Below are positions 49,040-59,900 of a stretch of DNA of 64,000 nucleotides, piece after piece (position 1 is the stretch's first letter; every line of letters starts with the position of its first letter). The notes below the pieces were generated by a model. It had not been told where the DNA came from. It did not search any database and saw only the letters and a program-made list of their open reading frames with translations. Both the position numbers and the translations under genes were made by a program. Source of the stretch: Diplonema japonicum (Eukaryota; Euglenozoa; Diplonemea; Diplonemida; Diplonemidae); the NCBI GenBank assembly GCA_964019335.1, contig OZ025649.1:558001-622000 (forward strand). The letters are read 5' to 3'.

Positions 49040-52033
49040 TGATCTATTTACCCTTTTTTTTTTCTTCTTTTTTTTTTTTTTATGCGGATTAACACGCGCC
49101 CAGGACCAAGGTGCGAAGAAGAGTCTGGGGTGGAACAGAAGACTAGTTTTTTTCTTTCTGCGGAGAATACCAAGGAGGACGTCATGAAACTGGGTGAGAA
49201 AGGCAACACAGCTTAAAAAGAAAGAAAACACCGAGACGCAGAAAGGGGAAGGGGCAGGTAAGATAGATTATCCTCTCTTTTAAAATGTGGATTCTTAGAA
49301 AAGAATATGAAAGTGCACGGCCCTCCCCTCATGTGTACCCTATTTCCTAGATGTGACCTCATTCATCCCTGTACACTTTTAGAAAAGGATAAAAGAGATT
49401 TTTCTGCTGTTTATTTTTTCGATTATTTCGTTTTCTTTTCATTTCTTTGTGGTGGTGGTGGTTTTTTTTCTTATTTGTGTTCCTACATATGTACTCATGT
49501 TTCTGGGTTGAAATAGAAATAGAAATAGATGAAGAAAAAAAAAACCCCCCCCCCTCATTTTTTCTGGGAGGAGAGGATGGAGAAGGAAACGGGAGAGAAA
49601 AAAAAGGGGGGAATAAAAAAATAAAAAGAGAATTTGTCTCAAATCACCTCCTTCCTTTCAACCTTTCTGTGGCTTAGAGTCAGTAGTGAACCGTTAAGGA
49701 GGGGGGGGGGGGGGAGAAAACAAAAGAAATGAATAGAACAGAGTGGATGTGCCTTTTCTGTCTCTTCGTAATTTTGTTTTTTTTTACCCCCCTTTCCAAA
49801 ACCCACCCACCCCATTTCTTTTTTGCGATCCGACATATCGTAGCCTGGTATAATTTCTTTTTTTTTTTTTAAAAAGAAAGCATTTTTAAGTGAGCAGAAG
49901 CACTTGTTGTTGTAGCTATCCTACAGATTTATCGGTTACGAAAAAGGTGTGTAACCATTTCGTGCAAAATAACTTTGTGGATTCCCTTTCATTTTTTTTT
50001 TTCCCGCATCCAGGAGAAGGATACTGGACTAAATAAATTTATTTATTTTCTTATTTTCGTTAAAGAATAAAAGAAGAACCCCCCCCCCCCCCCCCCGCCG
50101 CCGCCAACTTAAAAAATGAAACGGATGAATTTTTTTTTATAACTACAACACGAAAAGGAAAAAAAAAAAGGTATACCAAGGAAACGTGAAGCCCTTTAGA
50201 TCCCACTACCACCACTCCCTTCCCTCCGTCCCCTCCCCCTTATTTTCTTTATTGTTTCACTAAGAAGTGCAAGGGGAGGAAAAAAAAAGAAAAAAAAAAC
50301 TCCTGACTTGCAACAAACAAGTGGTCGAAAAAAAAGAGAGTTTTTTTCTCTTTTTTTTTTAATGCGCCAATTTTTATGGTTCCTTCAGTTAATAGGAAAA
50401 AAAAGGGGGGTCGAAAAATTTAAAAAAGGGGTTCCCCCCCCCCCCCGAAAAACGAAAAAGCGAGAGAAAAAAAATAAAAATTAAAAAAAGAAAGAGGAAA
50501 AGAAGAAGAAGAAAAAGAGCTATCAATCAAACCAAATGTGTCGTTTCTTCTTCTTTCTTTTTGGTGGTCCTCAAATGGGATTTGCCTTTAAACATCGCCT
50601 TTTCTTTTTTTTTTCCCTTTTTTTTTTTGGGTAGCAGCTTTAAATGTGCTTCTGAGCGCTTTGGTGCTATAGTGATGACACGCAAAGGAAGGAGATGAGA
50701 AAGGCTGAAGGTATTGGGTATTCTCCTGGTCCCTTCCTTCTTTTTTATCCTCCCTTCCCCTAATTTATATTCAACTTTTCATCATCAAGAAAAAAAAAAG
50801 AAAAAACAATTACCATAGCAATAAATATATTAACCACCCCCCCCCCCCCCCACTGTCATAGTTATGTATACTAACTATTTTTGTACTCCCTCCCCCGTTC
50901 CCTTTCGTCTGTACCTTTTTTTTTTTTTTAAACCCCTTGGGGAAAAAGAAAAAAAAAAGAAAGAAGGAAAAAAAAAAAAAAAAAAAAAGAAGGTAAAAGA
51001 ACCAGATGAAGAGCAAATTTGGAATTGACTCTTGTCATCTTTTCAGAAAAAAAGAAGAAAAAAAAAGAAAAAAAAAAGAAGAAGAAAAAAAACATAAATA
51101 GGGGACTAACTTTTAAAAATGAGCTCTTTACTTAGTACCCGAAAAAAGTCGAAATTCACGTAAAACCTGCAAAACGAAAAATTTTCGCGGCGTCGCGTCA
51201 AGAAGGTGATCTGTCCCCAAGAACCAAGAATATGCAAAAAAGTGGTAAATTTTCGACGTTTTTTTTTTTTTTTTTTTTTTTTTTTGAATAACTTCGTGAA
51301 ATTCCCTTTTATTTTTTTATTTATTTTTTTTTTAAAAAAGATTTTTAATTTTCCTCCTTCATCCCCCCCCCCCCCCCCCCCCGCGTATACTCCTGATGGT
51401 GAAAGAACTTGTAATTCTTTTCACCCCTTTTCCTTTGCCCCCCCGCTCCTCCCCCCCCCAATTACTTCCTCTCTTCTTTTTTCTTTCTTTCTTAGAACGA
51501 CCGTATGTTACATTAAGAGCAGAATTTACAGTATTTAAACTACAGTAGTATAGGGTTGCCTTGTTTTTTTTTTCCCACCCCCCTTTTTTTTGTCCCACCG
51601 AAGTCTGTAGTCTTTTACCACTGTTCCCTTGTGCACAAACTAAATACCGACTCTCTTTTTTTTTTCTTTTTTTTTTTTCTCCTTTTTTTTTTAGAAGATT
51701 TCCACCCACCCTCACGGGCAAAAAAAACCAATTTTTATATTTCCTACTGAATATGCCGTGTGTAGGAACTTCAGCCTTCAGGGTGAGTCACCCTTCCCCC
51801 TTGCTTAGGGTCTTTTTTTTTTCTTTTTTTTTTTCTCTTTTTTTCATGATAAACCCCAATGAGGCATAAAAAAAGAAAGGTTAGAGTTACCGTAGAATGG
51901 GGAAAGGGTGTATGTCGAAGGTGACAGGAAGAATAAGTACCGTGAGCGGTGTTTCTTTTTATTCTTTTCTTTTTCTTTCTTTCTTTTTTTCCCCCCTCCC
52001 GTAAGGCCAATTCTCCACGCCAATAGAAGGGGG
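49040..52033. other. 3 kb gene-free spacer between the cyclin copies
   Basis: Mostly A, T and C homopolymers (poly-C at about 50080-50096, 50435, 50838, 51363; poly-G at about 49701-49714). Short segments of normal complexity near 49081-49260, 49895-50030 and 51120-51245 show no gene, tRNA or repeat that I can recognise. Confidence 0.6.
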
Positions 52034-53319
52034 ATGCAGCAAGTATGCCCGGACTCCGCACAAGCTGGTGCTGTTTATGATCTGAGTGACATTCAAGATG
52101 CTCTTGGTAGTTACACTGAGCAACAATGCCCCCCACTGCTCGACTTCAACCACACAGAGGGCGAGGAGTACAGTTATGCGGAAGACAGTGAGCTTGGAAC
52201 GCTTGCAGCGCATATCAACAGCTACACCAGCACGAATGGCTCAGTGATAGAGGAGAACCTCTCCATCATCCTGAGTCTCAAGGAGACGCAGTGGAACGGG
52301 CGGAGGTTCACAGGACAGCCTGGCGTAGGCATCACAGAGTCGCTCTTCGCCTTCTTCACCGAATCCAAAAGGGAGGTTCCTGAACACAACATCTCACAGG
52401 GCTTTGGTGAGGATCCTGTTCTCATGGACAAGATCACAAGGCACCTCCTGCAGCGGGAGCGGAAGGACAGGCCAGACAAGCATGCTTTGCAACGGACAAA
52501 CATCTCCAGCATACAACCCCTGTACAGGCTCATGCTCATAGATTGGATGGTCGAGGTGGCGATGGGCTGGAACTTGAAGCTGCAGACCATCCACCGTGCT
52601 GTGCTGTACGTGGACAGGGTCTTCTCGAACATCAAGACTGAGGTCTCGACCGACCAGGTGCAGCTCATCGGCAGCACGTGCCTCATGCTGGGGTGCAAGA
52701 TGGAGGAGGTGTGCGGAGCATGAAAAGGAAACACTACCACACCACACCACACCACACCACAGGTGGACTACGGGTACACATCAGGCATAGCAACAGCCGC
52801 GTACACCATGTACCCCCCACAAGCCATGGAGGACATGGAGCAGAAGCTTGCGGAGGTGTTGGGGTGCAGGTTCAGCGACGTGACGATCTGTGTATGTTAC
52901 GGACAAAGAAAAAAAGGGGAGAAAAAAAAAAGAAAAAAAAACAGGATTTCCTGCTGGTGTACTTGGAGATGCTTGGGGTGAGTAATCCTGCGTGCCGGGG
53001 CTTGTGCGAGGTGCTGTCGCAGGTGGCACTGCACAACCTGACGCTGGTGGCAGCGATGCCGAGCTTGGTGGCAATGAGCTGTGTGTTTGTTGGAATGCAC
53101 ATGACACATCACATCTTTGTGAACCACTGGCAGCCGTGGATGAGACGGTACTTCATGCATACGTCCCAGGAGCTGCAGGATTGTGTGAACATGCTGCTCC
53201 AGTTTTGGGGCGACTACGCCTCAAAGGTCCCTGGCACGAAGCCTAAGTACGTCCTCCTCCCAATGCTCCCGAGCGTACCCGTCCACGGCGGCTTTGTGCC
53301 ACCTGTGAGCTTCGTTTAG
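52034..53319 (+). CDS. Cyclin (A/B-like), tandem copy 2, 3 exons
   Basis: Exons 52034-52708, 52763-52891, 52945-53319 (392 residues); introns of 54 nt (GTGTGC...CCACAG, with a CCACA repeat) and 53 nt. Intron positions equal those of copy 1. Exon 3 (375 nt) is identical to 48665-49039, and most of exon 1 is identical or nearly so, but four blocks differ strongly: 52346-52399, 52478-52519, about 52640-52655 and the first two thirds of exon 2. The start of the protein is about 24 residues longer than in copy 1. The KMEE CDK-contact motif is kept. Exon 2 (YTSGIATAAYTMYPPQAMED) is further from the cyclin consensus, so this copy may be functionally divergent. Confidence 0.85.
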
Positions 53320-54607
53320 TGATCCATTTACCATAAAAAAAAGAAAACGAGGGGGGGGAAAAAAAAGAAGTATGGAAAGCCCGACCCAGGGAAGATGGAA
53401 AGGTAAAACGATTTTAAAAAAGAAAAAAAAAAGAAATGAAAGAAATCATTATGTGACCCGGAATCCACGTACTCTAACAATTTTCCAGTATTTTCCAAAA
53501 AGAAAGTCCATTTTCTGTGCAAAGTACTTGCTCGGTTGACCTTTCGTTGACTAAGGGCTTTTGCAGAAGAGTCGAAGGAGGGACCAAATGCCCCCCCCCC
53601 CCCCCCCCCGGCATTACGTGGATTCAGAGTTTTCCAAAGAAAAAGAACGAAAGGACGAGAAATTTAATTTTTTTTTGTTATTTCCACTGCGATCTGTTTT
53701 TTTTTTTTTTTTTTTTTTCTTTTTTGTTATTTCTCCCGAAAGAAAAAAAAAGAAAATCCTTTGTTGGGTGTTTGGATGCAGCAGGTTTTACTTTTGTATC
53801 CCTGGCAAAAGAAGAGGCCTCCCAAAAAGAGGTACCAATGCAAAAAGGAGAAAACGGATAAGTTTTAAAAGGCCAAACATACAAAAAAAAGAAGAAGAAG
53901 AAAAGATGCAACACACACAAGCAACCAAAGCGTACACAGTTGTGGGTTTTACCTTTTATCTCCCCATTTATTACTTCACCTTACCCTCGGGGAAGAAGAG
54001 AGAGACAGAGAGAGATAGCTACGATTCTTTTTTTTTTTTTTTTGCTGCCTTAGCTGGGAAGCTTTTTTCTCTTTATACTATTTTTTTTTTTTTTTTGCTG
54101 TGTTCTTTTGTTTACAAAAGAAGGGAAGAAAAAAAGGGGGGGTGGTGTGAGGGTGGTGTTTTTGATTTTTCTCTTTGTCCCCCCCCCCTCCCACAGTTAG
54201 AAAGAAGAAAGAAAAGAAAACACCGCAAACAAACAAGAAATAATTTCTTTTGTTTGCACATCTTTTTCTGTCATTTATTATGTCATCAAACCGACTGCCC
54301 CACCTAAAGTAAACCACTGTAGCTTGAGTTTCAAAGAAAAGGGGCATATTGCACCCATTGAAAAAAAAAAACCTCTCTCTCTCTCTCTCTCTTCTCCCCC
54401 CACCTTTTTTTTTCTCATCTTTATATCCCCTCCCACATTGCTACACCAAAAAGAGAAAGAGAACGGAAAAAAAAAAAAAAAAAAAAAAAACCGATTATCG
54501 AAAAGAAAAAAGAAGAAAAAAAAATCTTTTTCTTGTATTAATTTCCCCCCCTTCCCAAATATGAGTTTTTTTTTAAATGTCTCTCTCTTTTTTTTAATTT
54601 TTTTTTA

Positions 54608-54810
54608 TTCACAGGGCAGCAAGACCTTTGGCCAGATCTAGGTGCGTAACGACACCTCCCTTAAGCGAGTCATATCAGGGAAGTCTGTGTCAGGGTGACG
54701 GCGCTCGGCGGTGAAACAAGAATAAGGCAAACCATGCAGCGAGCGACTGTCACCCAGGCACAAACAGACCTTTGTTGGACAACAAACCCAACTCATAGTC
54801 CTCGGGTTTA
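54608..54810 (+). mobile_element. Probable retroelement-derived fragment with R2 copy 2
   Basis: About 200 bp of GC-richer sequence starting after TTATTCACAG, with GGGCAGCAA and the R2 repeat (54640-54673) near its left end. The same two landmarks occur together at 29681-29727. No coding domain is recognised. Assignment as an element is by repetition only. Confidence 0.4.
54640..54673 (+). repeat. Dispersed repeat R2, copy 2
   Basis: 32 of 34 positions identical to 29694-29727. Confidence 0.85.
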
Positions 54811-54909
54811 CTATTATTTATTCCCCCCTCTTTTTTTTTTTTTCCTTCTTTCTTCCCACCCCCGAATTTGAAGGAGGGGGGAAAAAAAAAGAAATAAAAA
54901 AGATTATAT

Positions 54910-56640
54910 ATGACAAAACGGCTAACGCCACAAGAGGTATGGCAGCAAGCCTGCGACGACGGGAGCACAAGCGACACCAATGAGAAAACGGCCAGTGAGG
55001 TATTGGTGAAGAGCCCCATAAAGTCCTCTCCGGACCATAACGAGGGCCATGACAGCCACAACGAGGGCCATGTAGAAGAGCCCGATATGTTCGATGGCGG
55101 GATATCATGCGAATTATTGATAGTGAACAGTCCTTCTGGGCCCCACAACCCGAGACAAAACGCCGCACCAAAAACATACGACCCAAGGGAGGCAGTCCTC
55201 TTAGTGACTAATTGCACAACAAGCCTTGAAGAAATATGGAACGAGATGGGCACGGAGGCCCCACGGAGAACCGAGACACTATCAACATTGTGGTCCAATA
55301 TGAGCTCCTTATTGTCAAGCACGGTGAAGGAAGAGGAGAAGAAACTATCGGTTTTACGAGAAACGGTTGACGAAACACTGCGTGCGTGCAGGGAACTGGA
55401 GGCGGCATTGAAATGGCCGGAGCTCATAGAGGCTTCGCAAGGCTCTTTATCGGTTCAGCTGTCGTCAGCGAAACAGCATCTCTCCTCCTTATCCACTGCC
55501 CACGAAGCACGTCTTGCAGCCTTCAGCCTGTTACACGACCTCAACGAGGACCTCGGCGGCAAACAAGGAAACCTCCCCATCCCATCGCAAGTCAGTCTCA
55601 TTGCTGATGTCAGCCTGGACAACCTCGAGGAATGCGTCAATGTCATGAACCTTGTCTCTCAAGACAGAGAAGCCACGTTGAACAACCTCCTCATTCTTGA
55701 AAATGAACGACTTGACGTTTTATGGGACAAGCTCATGATACCCACGAAGGACAGAAACGCGTTTTCAACATTCCTGAACGGTCTGACCCACCCGGACAGG
55801 GAGGTGTCAGATTCGGGTATCAAAACGGTAACGGTTGACAGGCTGATGGATTGGGTTGATCAACACAAAGGGAAGGAAGTGGAGAAAGGTGTTCTCGCTG
55901 CTGCCTTCTGCGGGTGTGCGGATTTGCAAGAAGCGCTCACATTGACGCAGCAGCAAGTGGAAAAGGCAAAGCTACAGTACGAAACGCAGCTGAGCCTGCA
56001 GGTTACAGAGACAAAGGAGCTTTTAATGGACCTTTGGGAACAGTACTTCACCCTGACCAAGGACAACACATACTCTCGCGATGTCATCTTGCGAGAGCGG
56101 CCCATCCCTAACGACGCAACAGAATCAAACCTAACTCTCATTGAAGGCGAAGTGCTGGGCATGGAACAAAAGCTTGAATCAGTGAAATCTGTCCTAACCG
56201 CGCTAACCCGCCGTGACGAGCTCCTCAAGGAGAAGGAGGCCATGGAACTCGCATCAAAGGACAAGGACAGGCTGACCGACCGTTCTCGTAACATGGCGCA
56301 GGTTCTCCTCCAAGAAGAACGTACCCGGAAAGCCCTCAAAAAAGAGCTTCCTAAAATCGAGAAATTTTTGAAATCCTACTGCGATACATACAGCAGAGAC
56401 AACAAAGGTCTACCTTTCATATATAAGGGGCTGCCGTTGGTCGATCAGCTCGGCTCAAATGATGTGGGCCATCACTCCCCTTCTCGGAGGGATAGGCAAC
56501 AACAGCAACAACAGCCGGAGCAGCGTGCGTCGCGGGCACGGTCCCCTGCAGTCGCCAGAAAGCGTGCAGTCGGTGCAGCGTCTCCTGCGCCTACATCCAG
56601 ACGGGTCAGCATTCCTCCAGCGACACGCAGGGCTGGGTAG
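54910..56640 (+). CDS. PRC1/MAP65/Ase1-family microtubule cross-linker
   Basis: A 576-residue protein, helical and coiled from about residue 95. Family signs are an early LEEIWNEMG segment, alternating long helices (ELEAALKWPELIEAS and following), a central Trp/Asp-rich ERLDVLWDKLMI helix, LLMDLWEQYF, and the conserved end RKALKKELPKIEKFL with NKGLPFIYKGLPLVDQL, which matches the MAP65 spectrin-like microtubule-binding region. These proteins bundle antiparallel microtubules in the spindle midzone and recruit kinesins. The C-terminal about 60 residues are basic, with a polyGln stretch and SPAVARKR-type sites that could be CDK targets. The N-terminal 90 residues are low complexity. A kinesin gene and two cyclins lie upstream, but shared regulation is not shown. 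Confidence 0.72.
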   Translation: MTKRLTPQEVWQQACDDGSTSDTNEKTASEVLVKSPIKSSPDHNEGHDSHNEGHVEEPDMFDGGISCELLIVNSPSGPHNPRQNAAPKTYDPREAVLLVTNCTTSLEEIWNEMGTEAPRRTETLSTLWSNMSSLLSSTVKEEEKKLSVLRETVDETLRACRELEAALKWPELIEASQGSLSVQLSSAKQHLSSLSTAHEARLAAFSLLHDLNEDLGGKQGNLPIPSQVSLIADVSLDNLEECVNVMNLVSQDREATLNNLLILENERLDVLWDKLMIPTKDRNAFSTFLNGLTHPDREVSDSGIKTVTVDRLMDWVDQHKGKEVEKGVLAAAFCGCADLQEALTLTQQQVEKAKLQYETQLSLQVTETKELLMDLWEQYFTLTKDNTYSRDVILRERPIPNDATESNLTLIEGEVLGMEQKLESVKSVLTALTRRDELLKEKEAMELASKDKDRLTDRSRNMAQVLLQEERTRKALKKELPKIEKFLKSYCDTYSRDNKGLPFIYKGLPLVDQLGSNDVGHHSPSRRDRQQQQQQPEQRASRARSPAVARKRAVGAASPAPTSRRVSIPPATRRAG

Positions 56641-56919
56641 GAACACTATGCAAAATAGATTCAAAAGGGGTTTTCCTTCTCTCGCTCCTGTTCCCCCGAT
56701 TTCTTTTTTTTCTCTCTCTCTTCCATCATTATTATAGCCCCCCCGTCCCCCTGTTTATCCTGCCTGCTCCTCCCCACGCGTAGATCCGAGTAATTGTTGA
56801 AAAAGAAAGAAAAGCTGCGAGAAAATAAAAAAAAAAGAGGTCTTTGTTTATTACCCATCGTAAGAAGGAAAAAAACCAAACCACACCCAGGGAGGGTTGC
56901 TGTCTGTACCCAACTCTCG

Positions 56920-59900
56920 ATGCGGCGATACAGTTTAGTGTGGGTCGTGGTGTGGATGGTGATGGTGGTGAGTGTAGACGGGCAAAGCGTGTCGCAGGTA
57001 GTAGAGGGGATGACGGTGGAAGCGTCAACGACATACGCGTACTGGAAGAGGGTGGGGCTGGACGCAGTGCTTGCAGACGCAGGGAAGAGTTTCACGGTAT
57101 TTGTACCGAGCGAGACGGCGTGGCAGGCGGCAGGGCCTGGCGGGATACAGTACTTTGAGAATAACGCAGCAGAGCTGGAACGGATAATGCGATACCACAT
57201 CACAGAGGGCAGCTCTCTGAACAGCATCCAAGCCTCCTCAGCGTCTCCTATCACAACTCTTCAAACCTCTACTCTCAGTGTCACCCCTGACGGCACGGGC
57301 TTCAAGGTCAACAGTGTCGCCTCGATCACCACTGCTGACATCGCTGCATCGAATGGCATGGTCCACATCGTGAACCGACTCCTCATCTACCCTGGGTCTC
57401 CTACCCCCACTCGCACTGTGCAGGAGATCGTGTCTCAAGAACCTGACCTCACCGAACTCGATGCGAAGCTCCAAACCATCAGCCTCCGCAACGTCCTCTC
57501 GTCACCGCTGGCTACCTATACTTTTATCGCGCCCACCAACGCTGCGTGGGCCAAGCTCACCCCATTCCAAACAGCGGGGCTTTCCGACACCAACACAGTC
57601 CTCCGTGTGCTGAACCACCACACGTCCCCCACATACCTCCCTATACAGAACCCTCTTCCTGTTCTGCTCCCCACACTTGATACCCCTAATAACTTGTTGT
57701 ACACCCGAACGCCGTACGCTTTCAACGCCAGCGTGATTCTCCGCGAGATCCCCGCCGTGAACGGGGTTGTGTACACCATTGAGGACATCATCTTCCCTGC
57801 AGGCATCTTGGTGCCTTTCGATATCATGCAGGTCATCAACGCAAATCCTAATCTCAAGAATACGTCTGAGAAACTTACACGAACAGGGCTGGATGCGACA
57901 CTTCGGTCAACAGGACCTTACACAGTCTTCGCACCGACAGACGCCGCGTGGGCGGCACTAGAGTCTGGTGTGATAGGGTTCCTCGAGAGGGACACTTCCG
58001 GCCTCCAAGGCATCATGTCCTACCACTTGATCAACAGCGCTTCGTATACGGAAGCAGTGCTACGTATGCTGAGCACAGTGACGTCAGCTCAGGGTGGGGT
58101 GCTCACAGTGACGCTGATGGGTGTCTCGCTGGTCATAAACAGTGCCTCCACGGTGGTCCTAGCTGACCAGGTTGCTTCCAACGGCATGGTCCATATCGTT
58201 GATCAGGTTCTTATCGCACCCAATATCATCCCCACCCTCAACATCGTGAGCGTCGTTGGCGGGCAACCCCTCATCTTGTCCCGTACCTATTCCGCGATCC
58301 TGCAGTCCATCTCTGCAACGCTCAGTCAAGCTGGGCCAATGACGTTCCTCGCACCAAGCGACGCGGCCTTCAACACACTGACGCAATCACAACTCAACTC
58401 ACTGCTGTCCGACACCGTTCTCCTCTCTAGAGTGATGAGCTACCACACACTTCCTTTATATGTGTCTGTCAATGACATGCTGCAGAACCCAAGCAGTACC
58501 TACTCCACGCTGGACGGTTCGAACACTTTGGCCAAGACGGTCTCTGGGCCTGTGATTACGTTCTCTGATGGCACTAGGAGCGTACAGTTGAACAGAACCT
58601 TCTCCGACAACCCTGCGACCAATGGAATCGTGCACATTGTAGACGGCTTCCTTTTGCCCCCAGGCGTGCCCCTTCCTGGTGACACTGTAGTGGACGTCAT
58701 CTCCGGCAGGCTGGAAACCTCGCAGTTCTCCTCTTTGCTGACCATTGCGGGGATTAACACCGATCTGCAGCAGACTGGCCCTTTCACAGTTTTCCCTCCA
58801 GCTGATAGTGCCTTTGCTTCACTTCCTTCTGGAGCAGTGCCGTACTTGACCCACCGACCGGGGGTCCTGCAGCAGGTATTGCTGTACCATGTCTTTCTCG
58901 GAAACGTGAAGGCAGCTTCGCTTCAGGGAAGCTCTCCTTTTAAAACTGTTCAAGGTGATCTCCTAAGTATTACGAGAAGTGGAGCAAGGCTGCTGCTTGA
59001 CGGTGTAAGCCAGATCACGATTCCTGACCTTCAGGCATCGAATGGTGTAGTGCATGTCGTAGATACCTTGGTGTTGCCCTTCTCAGTGAAGCTGCCGAGC
59101 ATGAACCTGCTGGAGGTGGTAGTTAGTGAGGGGGGAACACTGTCTACTTTTAGGACGATGGTGAGTGTTGGCACGATGGAGGGAGTGCTGCAAGGAGCGG
59201 GTGCACTGACGTTGTTCGCCCCGAGTAACACTGCGATGACGAACCTGGACAGTACCACAAGGACGCTACTCCTAGCGGACCCCACGATGCTTGCGAAGGT
59301 GATAAGGTACACACTAGTGCAGGGTTATTATGACGTGTCTGACCTTACGAGTACTGCTCCGAGCAGTCTGATCACTTTGGACGCCCCTAACACGCTGTCG
59401 TATGCAACGGCAACGTCGCAGAGAATCCTGGTCGACGGGAACAGCGAGATCGTGCGCAGCATCCCTGCTAACAACGGTGTTCTTCACGTCATGACTCAGC
59501 TGCTGATCCCTCCGAACACAATACCTATGACGCCTCCCTCCACAGCCTTCTCTCTGTGGGAGGTCGTCAACAACCGTACCGACACTTCCTCCTTCGCGTA
59601 TCTTGTGAGTCTTGCAGGCCAGCAGACCCTTCTGCAGTCATCTTCTCAACAGACTCTCTTTGTACCTTCTAATACAGCACTCCTAAACCTCCCCACAGGC
59701 ATCACGGAGCTTCTCCAGCGCCAACCCTCGCTTCTTGCTAATATCATCAAGTACCACCTCCTTACAGCAGGTGCTTACTCTGCTGGGACCCTAGCTTCTG
59801 TGTCTCCTGCAATGACGGCGCAGGGGCAAACCCTCAAGATCACACACGTGACGACAAATATCATGATCGACGACAAGGCGCTGGTTACCGTTCCCGATGT

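Larger units (their letters stand above)
53320..54909. other. Spacer with dispersed repeat R2 and element fragment
   Basis: Homopolymers, including poly-C (about 53589-53610) and a (CT)n stretch near 54373-54392. From about 54608 a block of normal complexity contains repeat R2 copy 2. Open frames at 53561-54307 are homopolymer translations. The PRC1 leader, with T/C tract and A-rich stretch, ends the spacer. Confidence 0.55.

Noticed and set aside
53561-54307. 248-residue + strand ORF
   Set aside because: Poly-Pro, poly-Phe and poly-Lys from homopolymers; no family resemblance.
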